This document shows, piece after piece, positions 6,891 through 16,368 of a stretch of 18,726 bases of DNA; the stretch's first letter is position 1; every line of letters starts with the position of its first letter. The translations under genes were made by a program, and so were the position numbers. The notes below the pieces were generated by a model. The model ran no database searches. It was not told where the DNA came from and worked only from the letters and a program-made list of their open reading frames with translations. The stretch comes from Rodentolepis nana (Eukaryota; Platyhelminthes; Cestoda; Cyclophyllidea; Hymenolepididae), in assembly GCA_900617975.1 (NCBI GenBank), contig UZAE01000756.1, positions 1 to 18,726 of the forward strand, given 5' to 3'.

Positions 6891-9800
6891 CTAAATAACA
6901 GAACGCATACTAATGTAACATTGTGTTAGTAAGATATCAAAATTAGCCTTAAGTTTCACATTTGATTAGCCAATGCGTTTCCCATTGTGTGAATTACAGC
7001 CTCTCTCTCAAGATACTAAAGATGACATTTTATATGCCGCATAGTTTTATAGATGGACAAACGCGGCACTTATTGGAAAGGGAAATCAATCGCGTGCAAG
7101 CCGTCATGTCTCGTTGCGTTTTTAGCGAACACCTAGAGTGATTAAAACAAATAATTGTAAATAAATGGGCTGATAAGTGTTGACTAGATTATACTAGCTG
7201 CACCTGCTCTGGAAGTATTTCAAGCTAGTAGCGTAAAAGGAATTCAATTAAATGCCCTCGAATGTAAATCCTCACTCTTGAAGGCCAGCACCCATTGGGA
7301 AAGTCACATTTTTATTACACATGAAGGTCATTCTGACAATGAGGCTCAAAGAATAAAATATTATAATTTCGCATTCAATTCTGCTAAGCAGCTTGCCCTT
7401 CAACCTTCTGGGTAAATTATACCTTTGATGCACATTTTTGACAAAAAAGTGGTCTAGAACATATTCGCTAATTGGAATAGTGAGTAAAGACAAGATACGG
7501 CATGAAAAGCAGCCATGAATGGCTAAAAACGAAACAGAAAAAAAGTGCGGTGATGCAGCTACCCGCTTGATGGCACTTTAATTGTTAACTGTTTATACAT
7601 AAGTGGCATAAGGTGAAACAGACCTGGATTCGAGTTGGCCAATGGGTACTATTTTTGCCTTAAAAAGTGAAAGTTGCCCAATTCAGCCGTGCATCTACTT
7701 TGATTGGAATGTGCAGTGGATGATTTAAACGGTTGAATGTTAGGATGAGAGAAGGAACGCAGTTTTTGCAAATACGAAGTGCCACCAAAGTAGACATAGA
7801 TTAATAGAACAAATATGACGTAGGTGAACACAATCATAAGGTGTACTCTCATTTAGTTATTTGTGGCGGAAATCGAATAAGACCAAAGTGAGTTGGCAAC
7901 TTGATTTGTGATTCTAAATTTCTTCTTACTTACTTCTCTGTTTCCGATTGTCACTCTTACAATCCGACTCTAAGCAATAAGCGGTCTTGGTAACTACCTC
8001 TTTTCCTCCGTTTTATGATCATTTATGATTTTTCCGGATGTTTTAAATCACTTAAAACTTGCAAATAAAACAGTTTCAGCTTAAGGATGCTCTCTTGATA
8101 ATCTTTTCATGATATTGTCGATAAATACCACCTTCATGCCATCGAGATGAGATTTTATTCCTGTATGAGCAGTTAAGATTCCGAAGAAGGTTTGTAATTT
8201 ACCAACTTACCATCCTGCGTTTGCAAAACCGTAATTTATGAGTTTATCTCTAACCGCCAATTATTAAAATGGAATTAATTTCCACATATGCATTTGCCCA
8301 AATCATTTACAATTATATTTACGTATCCAAACGCCATTAATCGCCTTAACTGCAGCTATTTTAAAATTTAAACATAATATGTACAAAATTAAAGATAAAA
8401 TGCAACAAGGTAATGAGATATATTCGGTTTATGCTGTAAATAGCACTCCCATACCGTAGCAGTGTAGATTAAGTGAATGCCATGCAATGCCACAGCCGGC
8501 CAATAAGATCCAAGGAAGTGGAGAATATCATTCACAGTGGTTCCTGGTGGCATGCCCTTTATGCGCAACAAATGTCCACTTGAGAGTAAGGGTGGGTTCG
8601 GTGGGGATCCACGAAGGGGGTTGCTCAAAGTGTTAGTTACCGCCAAAGTCATGGGTGGCACATTCATAATCGGCAGGGTGAAATTCGGGTTGGGAATAAG
8701 CAGGCCACCTTTAGAAGAGTTGGAGAACATAGTTGGATTTTGAAGGTTTAACAGTGGACCGGAATGTGAAAGGTATTTATCAGCATCAAAATTCGTTGGC
8801 CAGAGTGATGGTAGAATGTCGATTGACTGCTTTAGTACAGCATTCATAACCTGTGGAATGAAAGGAATAATTCACCGGATGATAGAATTTTCCAAAATTC
8901 ATTCTTGTAATATAGAAATTCACTCTAATAAAATGCAATACTCAGATAGGTTGGGATAATCTAAATTACACTTTATTAGGTTATTTAATTTAAAATTATT
9001 ATCAAGGGATGAGAAATTCAGATTAAGCCTAACCTATCATCATTTAAAGTTCAATATTCTAACTCATAGCACACATTCAAGAGAACGTCAAAATTGACTC
9101 AAGGAAGCAGAATAGGGCTTTCTTAGTAGCGCCAAACCGCATCACACAGGTGGACTCTATGACATTCTAACTTCTCGATTGAGACATTCGATTGGATTCT
9201 AAATTACTATCTTATTAAGGCAAAGGAAAATTGGCACTGATTGTCAAGAGTTGGAAGCTTAACGACAACATTTTCAATTGCAGCTCTTTCTCATAGTTTC
9301 TTTGAGCAGTTTCGAGTGTTGAAGTATCGGAAGAAAGTTTACAATGCTTGAAAAATACTCAGAAGTATGTTTACAAAGCAAATTTCATATTTCCAATTGT
9401 AATGCATTCAGCTCGAAGTCATTTAAGTTAATAAGTTTTAAAAAACAGTATATGTGAAATGAAAGGAAATCAAACCGAATAATACGAATATTAAATGTCC
9501 AAAAATGATTCTGAGGTTACTAGAGTCGAAGGCAGTGCCCTCGTTTACTAACTGCAACTTTCTCCTACCTTTTTACGTTAAGGAATATATTGTTATAAAT
9601 GAGCTGTTGAAACAGTTGTCAACGTAATCGTCTGCCAAATCAGAGCAATGCATGGGTCACTTAGGAAGTTGTTAATTCTGGTCAACAATAGGGGTGGTAC
9701 AAGATGATTAGCTCGCCAGTGCAGCCCATGTTATCTTCTACTTGGCATCACCTAACAACTCCCCTAATGGCCAGTGTTAGATAAGCGCACTAACCAGGGG

Positions 9801-12800
9801 GGAGGGTTGGAAACCGCACACCCTGGGGCAATTTAATTCTACTGAATAGGAATCAAACGCCGCAGTGGCATTTGAGTCAGAAATACCTATCAGATTTGAC
9901 TTGTAATAATCGTTAATATCAGATTTTCATTTTATTAAATGAACAATATTTCAATCAGGGGTGTGCGATAGACTTACCTCCATGTGATGTACCCTGGGTA
10001 ACGTATACTCACACGGTAAAAAAGTCTATTAACTGGCAGTTGATTTCTCACTTCAAACTACCATCACCTCACTGTGTCTTAATCGACTACTTCCATAGTA
10101 CTCAAATCACCTTTTTTTTCCTACCTTTGTGTCTGTCTCTTTTACATCTTTGAAACACTCTTTTATACCCCCCCCCTCTCGACTTTTTTCCAATTTGATG
10201 TACCTTCCTCACTGTGAAGCCTGAAGTCAACTAAAAGGCTAGTGATAACCATCAAGACGCCTGCCATTTGATATAAAAAATGAAATATTTCAATCATCCA
10301 GGATCAAAAATATTCCCAAATTTGACAAATCGAAAGGTTACTATTGTAAGGGCTCTACTACCGCTCTATCCCACTGACTGATGCAGGTATGACACTAAGT
10401 AGCCAGTGCTTAATGAGTGTATAATTGCGGTGCATATCTGGATGCCCGCTCTCCAATTCCGATTTTATGCACTAATTGATCACCTCTTCTCTTTATGTAC
10501 GTTTTACTAACTATTGATCGATCTATATGGCTTCAGTGAATTGAGTGAGTGGTACAAGCAGAAATTCGTTAAGGAAAACCTTGGTGGCAATACCGAAGGC
10601 TATATGGGCTTAGCGGAGTAAGAAATATTCCAACGTTTACCAATAAGTATAAAAAGTGCTCAATGGTTGCAAAGTACAGCTGTTATAAAGCAATAACTAC
10701 TTCCGTCGAAAGGGTCATCTCCAGGCTTCCATTCGTTTGTTATATGCTGATTTTATTCTGCATGTTGCCGAGGATACTAGCTTAGGCGACTTCCAGTGCC
10801 TCTGGTGTAATACGGTCAGTAGCTTAAATTCACCTTTTTCTCTATTTCGCTCTAATTAGCAGGTCACGAACGAATGAATCAGACTGGGGTATGTGGTAGT
10901 TGTGTGAGCACCCGATCGTCCACGCGTGTCGGAACTTGCGTTGCATGAATCTGAGTTCCATTCACCCATTGGTTTACCGCGTATAGAGCTTCCTCTCCCC
11001 CCCCCCTTCCACATCATGCACGCCTTCGTCATGCTCCTAACAGTTGGTCAATTGGTAAAGCGCTTGAGTGTCTTGCGTAAACACGTCATAATGGCCTAGC
11101 CATCTTCTATGAGCAGGGCAATACTAATGGCTGCTAATTTGGCATGAAATTATTGTCAAAACAATAACGAGCTCCCCTTTCCAAGACCACAAACCCGAGA
11201 ATTGTCAAAAGGTGACATGATTGTGGGATGAGTGAATAAAGAACGCCTAGGGCAAAGCTAAGTAGTGCGATGGTTAGTATGAGCCAACAACTGGAAAAGA
11301 AGAAATTTTAAGGTCATTTTCTCTTCCAAGGTTAGCTGGAGAAGAATAGGCATTCTAAAGTCGATTTGTTTGGAGATTTGCTTTAAAATATTTTCTAATA
11401 AGTAACAAATTATCCAATGAGCTTTCCCTTCCGCACCAATTAATGTAAACTTCTGCCTTGATTGACTTGAGTGGTGACCAATAGGCAATTTATATTAAGC
11501 CCTATGATGTTATCAAATTGACGTAGTTCGCCGTCACATCAAGGAAAGTTTCAGCTCCTGATTCGCTGGTCAAAGGCAGAGTGGGAGGAATTGCAAGTAG
11601 CCTCTCAAGGCATTCCAAGCATAGATTTTAAGGGATTGAGATTTAAAATTTCAGGGTCAAATTGTGTTAATCTACTTCAAACTATTTCGATTTAGGCGTA
11701 TTGTACCGCCTTATGAGCTCCTCAGCGATACAATAACTTAATTATGGAAACCAAATAGTAACGGACAGTCATGTGCAGAATCAAGTCCACAATTAAGGTT
11801 ACCTGATTAACTTCCGCTGGCGTGGATCTAAATAATTCAATGTATCGATTTCCAATATGTTGGCGATGGTTTTGAAGAGCTTTTTCTGCCTTTGCGTCAG
11901 TAGCGAACATGACGAAGGCATCTCCAGTAGCCCGACCATCTTTTCGGTTGACAAACAAGATTCCCGCCCTATCAAACTGTACCTGACAGCCCGTTTTGGC
12001 GAAAAATTCGATCTTTAAAGAGGAAAAGAAGTAATAAAAAGACCAAGTTATGTAGAAAATGAAACGTTATCTAATCAAAATTCCGTTCCCAGGAGAGTTC
12101 AGAAATCGTACCAGTAACCAGATACGCATGAATTTATTGGTATAGTATATAATTGATAAGTAATAATCAAATTCTATTTTTCATCCTACTTTAAGATGCA
12201 TTGGCAAGAATATGGAATTGACTTGTTACTTTGCACTCCAATGACTATTTCCCTATGCTCGTAGAAGCAAAGAAAAACAAATGAAAACCTTTACCAGAAC
12301 ATACCCTTGAGAGTCTTCTCCCAAATACCTTCGACGTTATGCCTTGGATAGAAAATTGTAAATAATCGGTGATTGAAAATAACCTCTAATCACATCTAGC
12401 TGAATCTTTTTAACCTCTTCAGCATATTACATACCCCTTCGAAAAGGCACCTCTTACCAATCTAACATTTATTCTAATTAAACAGTAATATTTACCTGTC
12501 ACTTTGTTCCTTTGTAATAGATTTAAAATTTTCAAAGTGACTCTTAAGACAATCACAATAATTTGATAAAATCTGATCAATGAAAAATATTTCATTGTGA
12601 TTATTTAGGAGATTGTGTCTCCATAGCTAACATAGATTAGCTTGTTTGTAAAAAACAGCGTATTTTATGCTACCTTGATGGATGGGGACTGAATACCACT
12701 ACCAAATGGCAAAATTTTCCCCCCAATTTACTTAAAAAACGCACAAGTAACATGTTTGAATCAATTTTCCATTGTTTATCTCACACAATGCAACGTCATG

Positions 12801-15800
12801 TAACATTTTCAAAAGAATGTTTCAGGCGTAGAGGAAAAGTTAGATAGAATGCAAGGTATAGTAGAGATCATGTGTGTGTATTTGAACTTACGATCTCTTC
12901 CGCCGAAACGGTGTAAGGCAGTCCTCTCATTCGGATAAGCGATTGAGATGACGAAGTAAATTTGCTCAAATAAGCCTCCGCCTCTTGAGTCTCACCTAAA
13001 AGGTGCATCGCAGGTATCAACCCAATCCATTTCATTTGCATTAATAAAAGTCGACTACTCTATGATAATGCAATAACTTAAAATTTAACGGTATCCTCAG
13101 TTAGTAACAAGCAGTACTTAACATTATATATATAATGCTGTCTACCAAGTCCGAATAAGTACTATATCCATTCCTCCAAAATTCATACGAGCTTTTATAA
13201 TTGCTATTTCTCAATTTAGTAAATATTTAGAGCTCTGATTTAGTCCTAAAGCGATATTTATGAAAAATTTCCTCATTTTCACTTTTATCACTAAGGCTTT
13301 ATGGACTCGAATACCTTTATTCACCTGAACTAGGTGCATCCGTTCTAAAGGTCACTTTAAAAGAACTAGTTGAACTGGGGTTACACCACTTGTTATATAC
13401 AACGTATAAATTGGCTTAAGAAAGGTAAATAGGGTATTTTGCGACTCACAGATAGCTGGAGTCCATTTACCATCAAAATTTAATTTCTTTAAGTATTTTA
13501 GTTATCGATTGAAGTTCAGCTTTGTAGAGCACGAAGATGAAAGTAGCCAAAGGTAGATGGTTTTAAGGACGAAAAGTTAATTTTTTCAAATTTCATCTAG
13601 TTCAACCGTTTCTGACTTCAAAATTAGAAAAGTTTAAAGGATTGTGTATTGATGCCATTATTGACAATGTTTATATTAACGGAGTTAGTAGTCAGAACAG
13701 GCTTGACAAGATGATACTAGCTTGCATTACTATTCTTCAGTCCACTTCCAAGGACAATCGCTGACTGGTTCTGAGCTCAGCCTTTTCCTATGCTCATGAC
13801 ATTTTCTACATAAATACGAATTTGCTTCCTTCATTGCCTTATCTTGATTCAAAATTTTTCAATTTTAACGATATCAAATAAATAATATTCAATCAATTCA
13901 TTCATTAATTTAAAGCGATTTTCTAAACTTATAGACAAAATCATTTATTTGTTTCTCTTACACTTTTAATATTTGCTTGCGCAGATTGACAGCACTTTCA
14001 GGCTAAGGTAAATATTTTTTAAAATGTTTATGAAAAACACGAGGAGAATAATAGAAATCAAGTTTACCTCCAGCCACTGCAATGAATTCAACTGAATTCG
14101 CAGCGTAAATTTCGATGTAGCGTTGGTTCATGTGATGTTTGTGCTTCTTCAGCGCTAGATCACGCTGTTCTCGAGTAGTGAAGCGGATGACTGCTTCGCC
14201 ATTTCGTCGACCCGCCTTACTCAGAACTAGAGCTATTCCTCCTGGAGCAATGTTGAGACCACGAAAAAAATGCTTTACTTCAATGTTGGTTGCTTGCCAG
14301 GGTAAACCGCGAGCTCGAACTACAACATCGTCGGGGACATTGTCGCTACTTCGGCTGTTCATACGCAAAAAATATATAAATACATAAGATCATTTTCTTA
14401 TTTTAATGGTCAGAATTATTGAAGAAGACACTCTATAGCGCTCATTTTGTGTAGATGGTTGGAATCATGAATCCAGCCCAAGGTGAGGAAAATGAATTTC
14501 CCACCTCCTTTACTCTTCAGACTTATCAAATGCGACTTGCCTTCCTCTAACTGGGTATGCCTTGGTATGATACTTTAATCACTATCAATAATTTCACCTA
14601 TATTTGCGTCGAACACGAAGAAAGCTTAACTTTCTTCATACTTGACTAACAGTCTACTACTTGAGGAGGCAATAATTTTGACCGATTTGGACACGACAGG
14701 CTGGTCAGAAATTTCCTCAGTATCTCAACTGTTCTAGATTATCCATGACTTTGTGAATGCTCTCATTATCTCTCTTGCTTATTAAGTTATGCTAGTTCTT
14801 CTTTAAGTTGCCTTGATTTATCAGTCGAAGTATTCACCCCTCCAGGTTTTTCTTGTGTCTTCAAGATATAAACAATTCAACGGCAAATAAAAATTTCCGA
14901 CAATCGATAATGCTTCTACCTTATTATTGTTCAGTTTTTATCACTTCCATGATTAAATAACTTATCAGCCGTCATTATTAATACAACACATTTTCAGTTT
15001 CTTTTTGTGTTTTTCAACAAGAAAGTCTCCTTGACCTGAAGAAATCGGTAGTTATTGTCTCATATTTACCCTTCCAGTCATTATCTTACATCAAAACCAC
15101 GAAATAGTATATTCATTTTTATGCATTGACTAAATACTTTTAAAAGGCCACTTTTAGCAACTAGAACCTCCCAAAGAAGTTAGATAGACAGCTTGAAATA
15201 TGCAAAAACGGGTACGTACACAAATTTAGGTTGGCAAAATGGATTAATTTTCTCAAATGATTTCCACTGTGCTCCTAAAAGAAAAATTTCGTCAATTGTA
15301 AGTTAAAGAATTATACTAAAGCTACAAAAGGTATACCATCAGAAGTCATCCTTCCACAAAGATTTGCCATTGTTCGACAATACATTAGTGGCCAATAGCC
15401 AAACTGTGGGTACTCTGAAATTGTTTTATGGCCAAAGGTATCGCAACTAGCAGGCATAGCGTCACTTTTCACCATTTGGTTGGCACTCGACGTAACCCAA
15501 GTCGCAGCCTCAGGAGAGAAATTTGGTGGATAATCTGGGATCTGCAAATTCAAACCTGAACATAAAAATGGGGCACTAAGATGAAAGTAACCTACTATGT
15601 AGCATGTCGATCATTGTGAAGGGGCAATCGATCCTCCAATATAGTAACATGAAGGCCTTCTTAATGTCAATAAATTGACAGAGGTAGGGAAACCTTCTGA
15701 AGGTCTTTTCAATGGGATAATCAAGTGATTGATGCAATACGAGCCTTAAACCTGTTCCGCCATCAACAGCCAACTCAAAGTTACTCTCTTTGGTACCATT

Positions 15801-16368
15801 TGTTGTGTAGAACAGTCCTTGAGTTATCAACCAGTTATCAAACTTTTGATAAAATAGGAGATATTAGTACTTTAAACCAAGTTTTATTGAAATAAACTCA
15901 AATTTCAATTGCATACTGTTTCGAGGGCCTCCCACAATGAAGGAGCATTAGTGACATCAGATAACTGGAGACCAGTGAAGGCGTAGCATTCTTCAGATAC
16001 ACCAATTTCCTCTCTGTTCGAAATACTGACTGAGTCACTGCTTCCGTCGGGGGAATATGATCGAGAATTGGAATCTGGCATTCTAATGGAAGTTTGCCAT
16101 TCGACGCCGTTGACCTAAGCATAAAGAATTATAGGATAAGTTGATTTGTTTTTTCGGATTAGTCCCAGAAAGTACCACTGAGAGAACTTTATGTTTGATT
16201 TGTCATAACACTTAAGCAGGTATGCGCTTGTGATAATTCAATTAGTCTGTAAGTCATCAAACCCACTGTTACTGAGTAATTAGCAATAAATTCGCAACCT
16301 CGCATGCCCAACTGGAAGCACGTCCGTTCGCACCCGAAATAGGCAGAGATTTTCTCAACTTTATTCTC
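6402..16368 (-). CDS. esrp: ESRP/Fusilli epithelial splicing regulator (multi-exon, 5' incomplete)
   Basis: This is a nuclear RNA-binding protein of the ESRP/Fusilli family, which binds GU-rich motifs near regulated exons. Confident exons in transcript order are 16114-15917, 15842-15596, 15555-15337, 14354-14068, 12995-12892, 12012-11803, 8850-8455 and 6890-6402. A further exon 16368-16273 is probable. Domain order: nuclease-fold-like N-terminus, RRM1 ([15 protein letters not shown]), RRM2 ([15 protein letters not shown]), a proline/asparagine-rich linker, RRM3 ([15 protein letters not shown]), then an alanine-rich tail. The exon ending at 15337 leaves phase 1 while the next needs phase 2 input, so one small exon is missing in 15336-14355. 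With it the visible protein is about 760 aa, near the family's usual 680-730 plus. The start codon was not found. Retroposon copy 4 lies in the 2952-bp intron. Confidence 0.94.
6891..8454 (-). other. esrp intron between the RRM3 half-exons (1564 bp)
   Basis: The intron is GTATGG...TTTAG and joins the two halves of RRM3 in phase 0. It contains two minus-strand open frames without known relatives, 7272-7493 and 7649-7852. The second begins with a signal-anchor-like hydrophobic stretch ([19 protein letters not shown]) and is discussed as a finding. No repeat or RNA is recognised. Confidence 0.6.
8455..8850 (-). CDS. esrp: esrp exon: inter-RRM linker and first half of RRM3
   Basis: The acceptor is TTTCATTCCACAG at 8851 and the donor ACG|GTATGG at 8455/8454, 132 codons in phase 0 throughout. 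VMNAVLKQ continues the end of RRM2, where ESRPs have a VLNRF-like segment. About 80 residues rich in N, P, L and S then form the linker. [20 protein letters not shown] is RNP2 and helix 1 of RRM3. The open frame on the opposite strand at 8537-8743 is its shadow. Confidence 0.92.
8851..11802 (-). other. Largest esrp intron (2952 bp)
   Basis: The intron is GTAACC...CCACAG. Besides retroposon copy 4 it contains a less AT-rich stretch at about 10860-11100 with a C-run at 10998-11007, and a weak tRNA-like A-box/B-box arrangement on the minus strand at 10380-10326. The open frame at 11258-11488 (-) has no family resemblance. A GCACACCCTGGGGCAA at 9816-9831 faintly echoes the retroposon head but is too short to call. 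Confidence 0.6.
9945..10296 (+). mobile_element. SINE-like retroposon, copy 4 (with target duplications)
   Basis: The element is 9958-10283, with perfect 13-bp target-site duplications AATATTTCAATCA at 9945-9957 and 10284-10296. It starts GGGGTGTGCGATAGACTTAC and ends TTTGATATAAAAAATG. It lies antisense within an esrp intron. The E-box is mutated (CATGTG). A run of eight T at 10112-10119 would stop pol III. The inverted arms are AGTTGATTTC near 10038 and GAAGTCAACT at 10222-10231, one G-U wobble if RNA. Confidence 0.93.
11803..12012 (-). CDS. esrp: esrp exon: body of RRM2
   Basis: The acceptor is CTCTTTAAAG at 12013 and the donor AATCAG|GTAACC at 11803/11802; 70 codons, phase 0. [10 protein letters not shown] is helix 1, [20 protein letters not shown] covers strands 2-3 with RNP1, and [16 protein letters not shown] is the last strand and the conserved ESRP tail. 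This is one of the most family-diagnostic segments in the gene. Confidence 0.95.
12013..12891 (-). other. esrp intron within RRM2 (879 bp)
   Basis: The intron is GTAAGT...AAAG, splitting RRM2 after the EEI of helix 1. AT-rich, nothing else recognised. Confidence 0.7.
12892..12995 (-). CDS. esrp: esrp exon: RRM1-RRM2 linker and start of RRM2
   Basis: The acceptor is CACCTTTTAG at 12996 and the donor GAGATC|GTAAGT at 12892/12891. It enters in phase 1, completing a glycine codon, and leaves in phase 0. [12 protein letters not shown] is the short linker helix found between RRM1 and RRM2 of ESRPs. [17 protein letters not shown] is RNP2 and the start of helix 1 of RRM2. Confidence 0.94.
12996..14067 (-). 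other. esrp intron between RRM1 and RRM2 exons (1072 bp)
   Basis: The intron is GTAAAC...TTTTAG. AT-rich, with a short TATATATA run near 13126-13133. No exon, repeat family or RNA is recognised. Confidence 0.7.
14068..14354 (-). CDS. esrp: esrp exon: complete RRM1
   Basis: [12 protein letters not shown] is RNP2. [16 protein letters not shown] and [11 protein letters not shown] (RNP1) follow, and [20 protein letters not shown] closes the domain. The order and wording are typical of the first quasi-RRM of ESRP/Fusilli, related to hnRNP F/H. The donor is GGAG|GTAAAC at 14068/14067, phase 1. The acceptor is most likely GTATGAACAG at 14355. The other nearby AGs also enter in the same phase, so the start can move by a few codons but not in frame. 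The opposite-strand open frame 14139-14387 is a shadow. Confidence 0.95.
14355..15336 (-). other. esrp intronic region with an unresolved small exon
   Basis: Phases require at least one exon here that enters in phase 1 and leaves in phase 2. Two candidates fit. 15035-14990 is 46 nt, with a good acceptor CGATTTCTTCAG and a weak donor AT|GTGTTG, adding [14 protein letters not shown]. 14700-14661 is 40 nt, with acceptor TTTCTGACCAG and donor CTCAA|GTAGTA, adding [12 protein letters not shown]. In other ESRPs this linker is poorly conserved and lysine-bearing, which slightly favours the first. I cannot decide between them by eye. Confidence 0.4.
15337..15555 (-). CDS. esrp: esrp exon: end of N-terminal domain
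   Basis: The acceptor is TTTTATGTTCAG at 15556 and the donor GATG|GTATAC at 15337/15336, phase 1 in and 1 out. It encodes [20 protein letters not shown], a polar stretch, and [20 protein letters not shown] followed by LCGRMTSDG. The latter corresponds to the last helix of the N-terminal nuclease-like fold of ESRPs, just before the linker to RRM1. Confidence 0.82.
15596..15842 (-). CDS. esrp: esrp exon: core of nuclease-like N-terminal domain
   Basis: The acceptor is TTTTATCAAAAG at 15843 and the donor CATA|GTAGGT at 15596/15595, phase 0 in and 1 out. [11 protein letters not shown], then [16 protein letters not shown] and [14 protein letters not shown], match in order the Q-F...W, TDGQLHLRQVLHP and SFFDLRKEF segments of ESRP N-termini, which have a ribonuclease H-like fold. 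The flanking introns are only 74 and 40 bp. Confidence 0.88.
15917..16114 (-). CDS. esrp: esrp exon: N-terminal domain, early part
   Basis: The acceptor is TTTATGCTTAG at 16115 and the donor GAAACA|GTATGC at 15917/15916; 66 codons in phase 0. The frame reads [15 protein letters not shown], a serine-rich loop, then [14 protein letters not shown], which leads straight into FDNWL of the next exon. [12 protein letters not shown] lines up with the LHEVLVRPDQ strand of other ESRPs. The longer ATG-started open frame across the same bases (16122-15898) is in another frame and is a shadow. Confidence 0.85.
16273..16368 (-). CDS. esrp: Probable upstream esrp exon
   Basis: This is a 96-nt stretch with a good acceptor (CCTCTGTCTCAACAG at 16369) and donor (TACTCA|GTAACA at 16273/16272), in phase 0 on both sides and fitting the next exon 158 bp away. 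It encodes [17 protein letters not shown] and CEFIANYS. Joined to the next exon, FIANYSVNGVEW resembles the DLANKKVGQL strand that precedes the RPDQ motif in other ESRPs. The similarity is weak, so this rests mainly on phase and splice sites. The first exon with the start codon is still missing. Confidence 0.42.

Noticed and set aside
7272..7493. 73-codon minus-strand open frame in an esrp intron.
   Set aside because: It starts at a non-ATG codon, has no family resemblance, and its inclusion would break the RRM3 join that already fits in phase 0.
11041..11090. tRNA-like string AATTGGTAAAGCGCTTGAG.
   Set aside because: It has A-box character only, with no B-box, acceptor stem or cloverleaf around it.
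11258..11488. 76-codon minus-strand open frame in the large esrp intron.
   Set aside because: It has no resemblance to ESRP or another family, and the flanking exons already join in phase without it.
15898..16122. ATG-started open frame over the early esrp exon.
   Set aside because: It is in the wrong frame. The phase-0 frame from 16114 reads through without stops into the next exon and matches the family.
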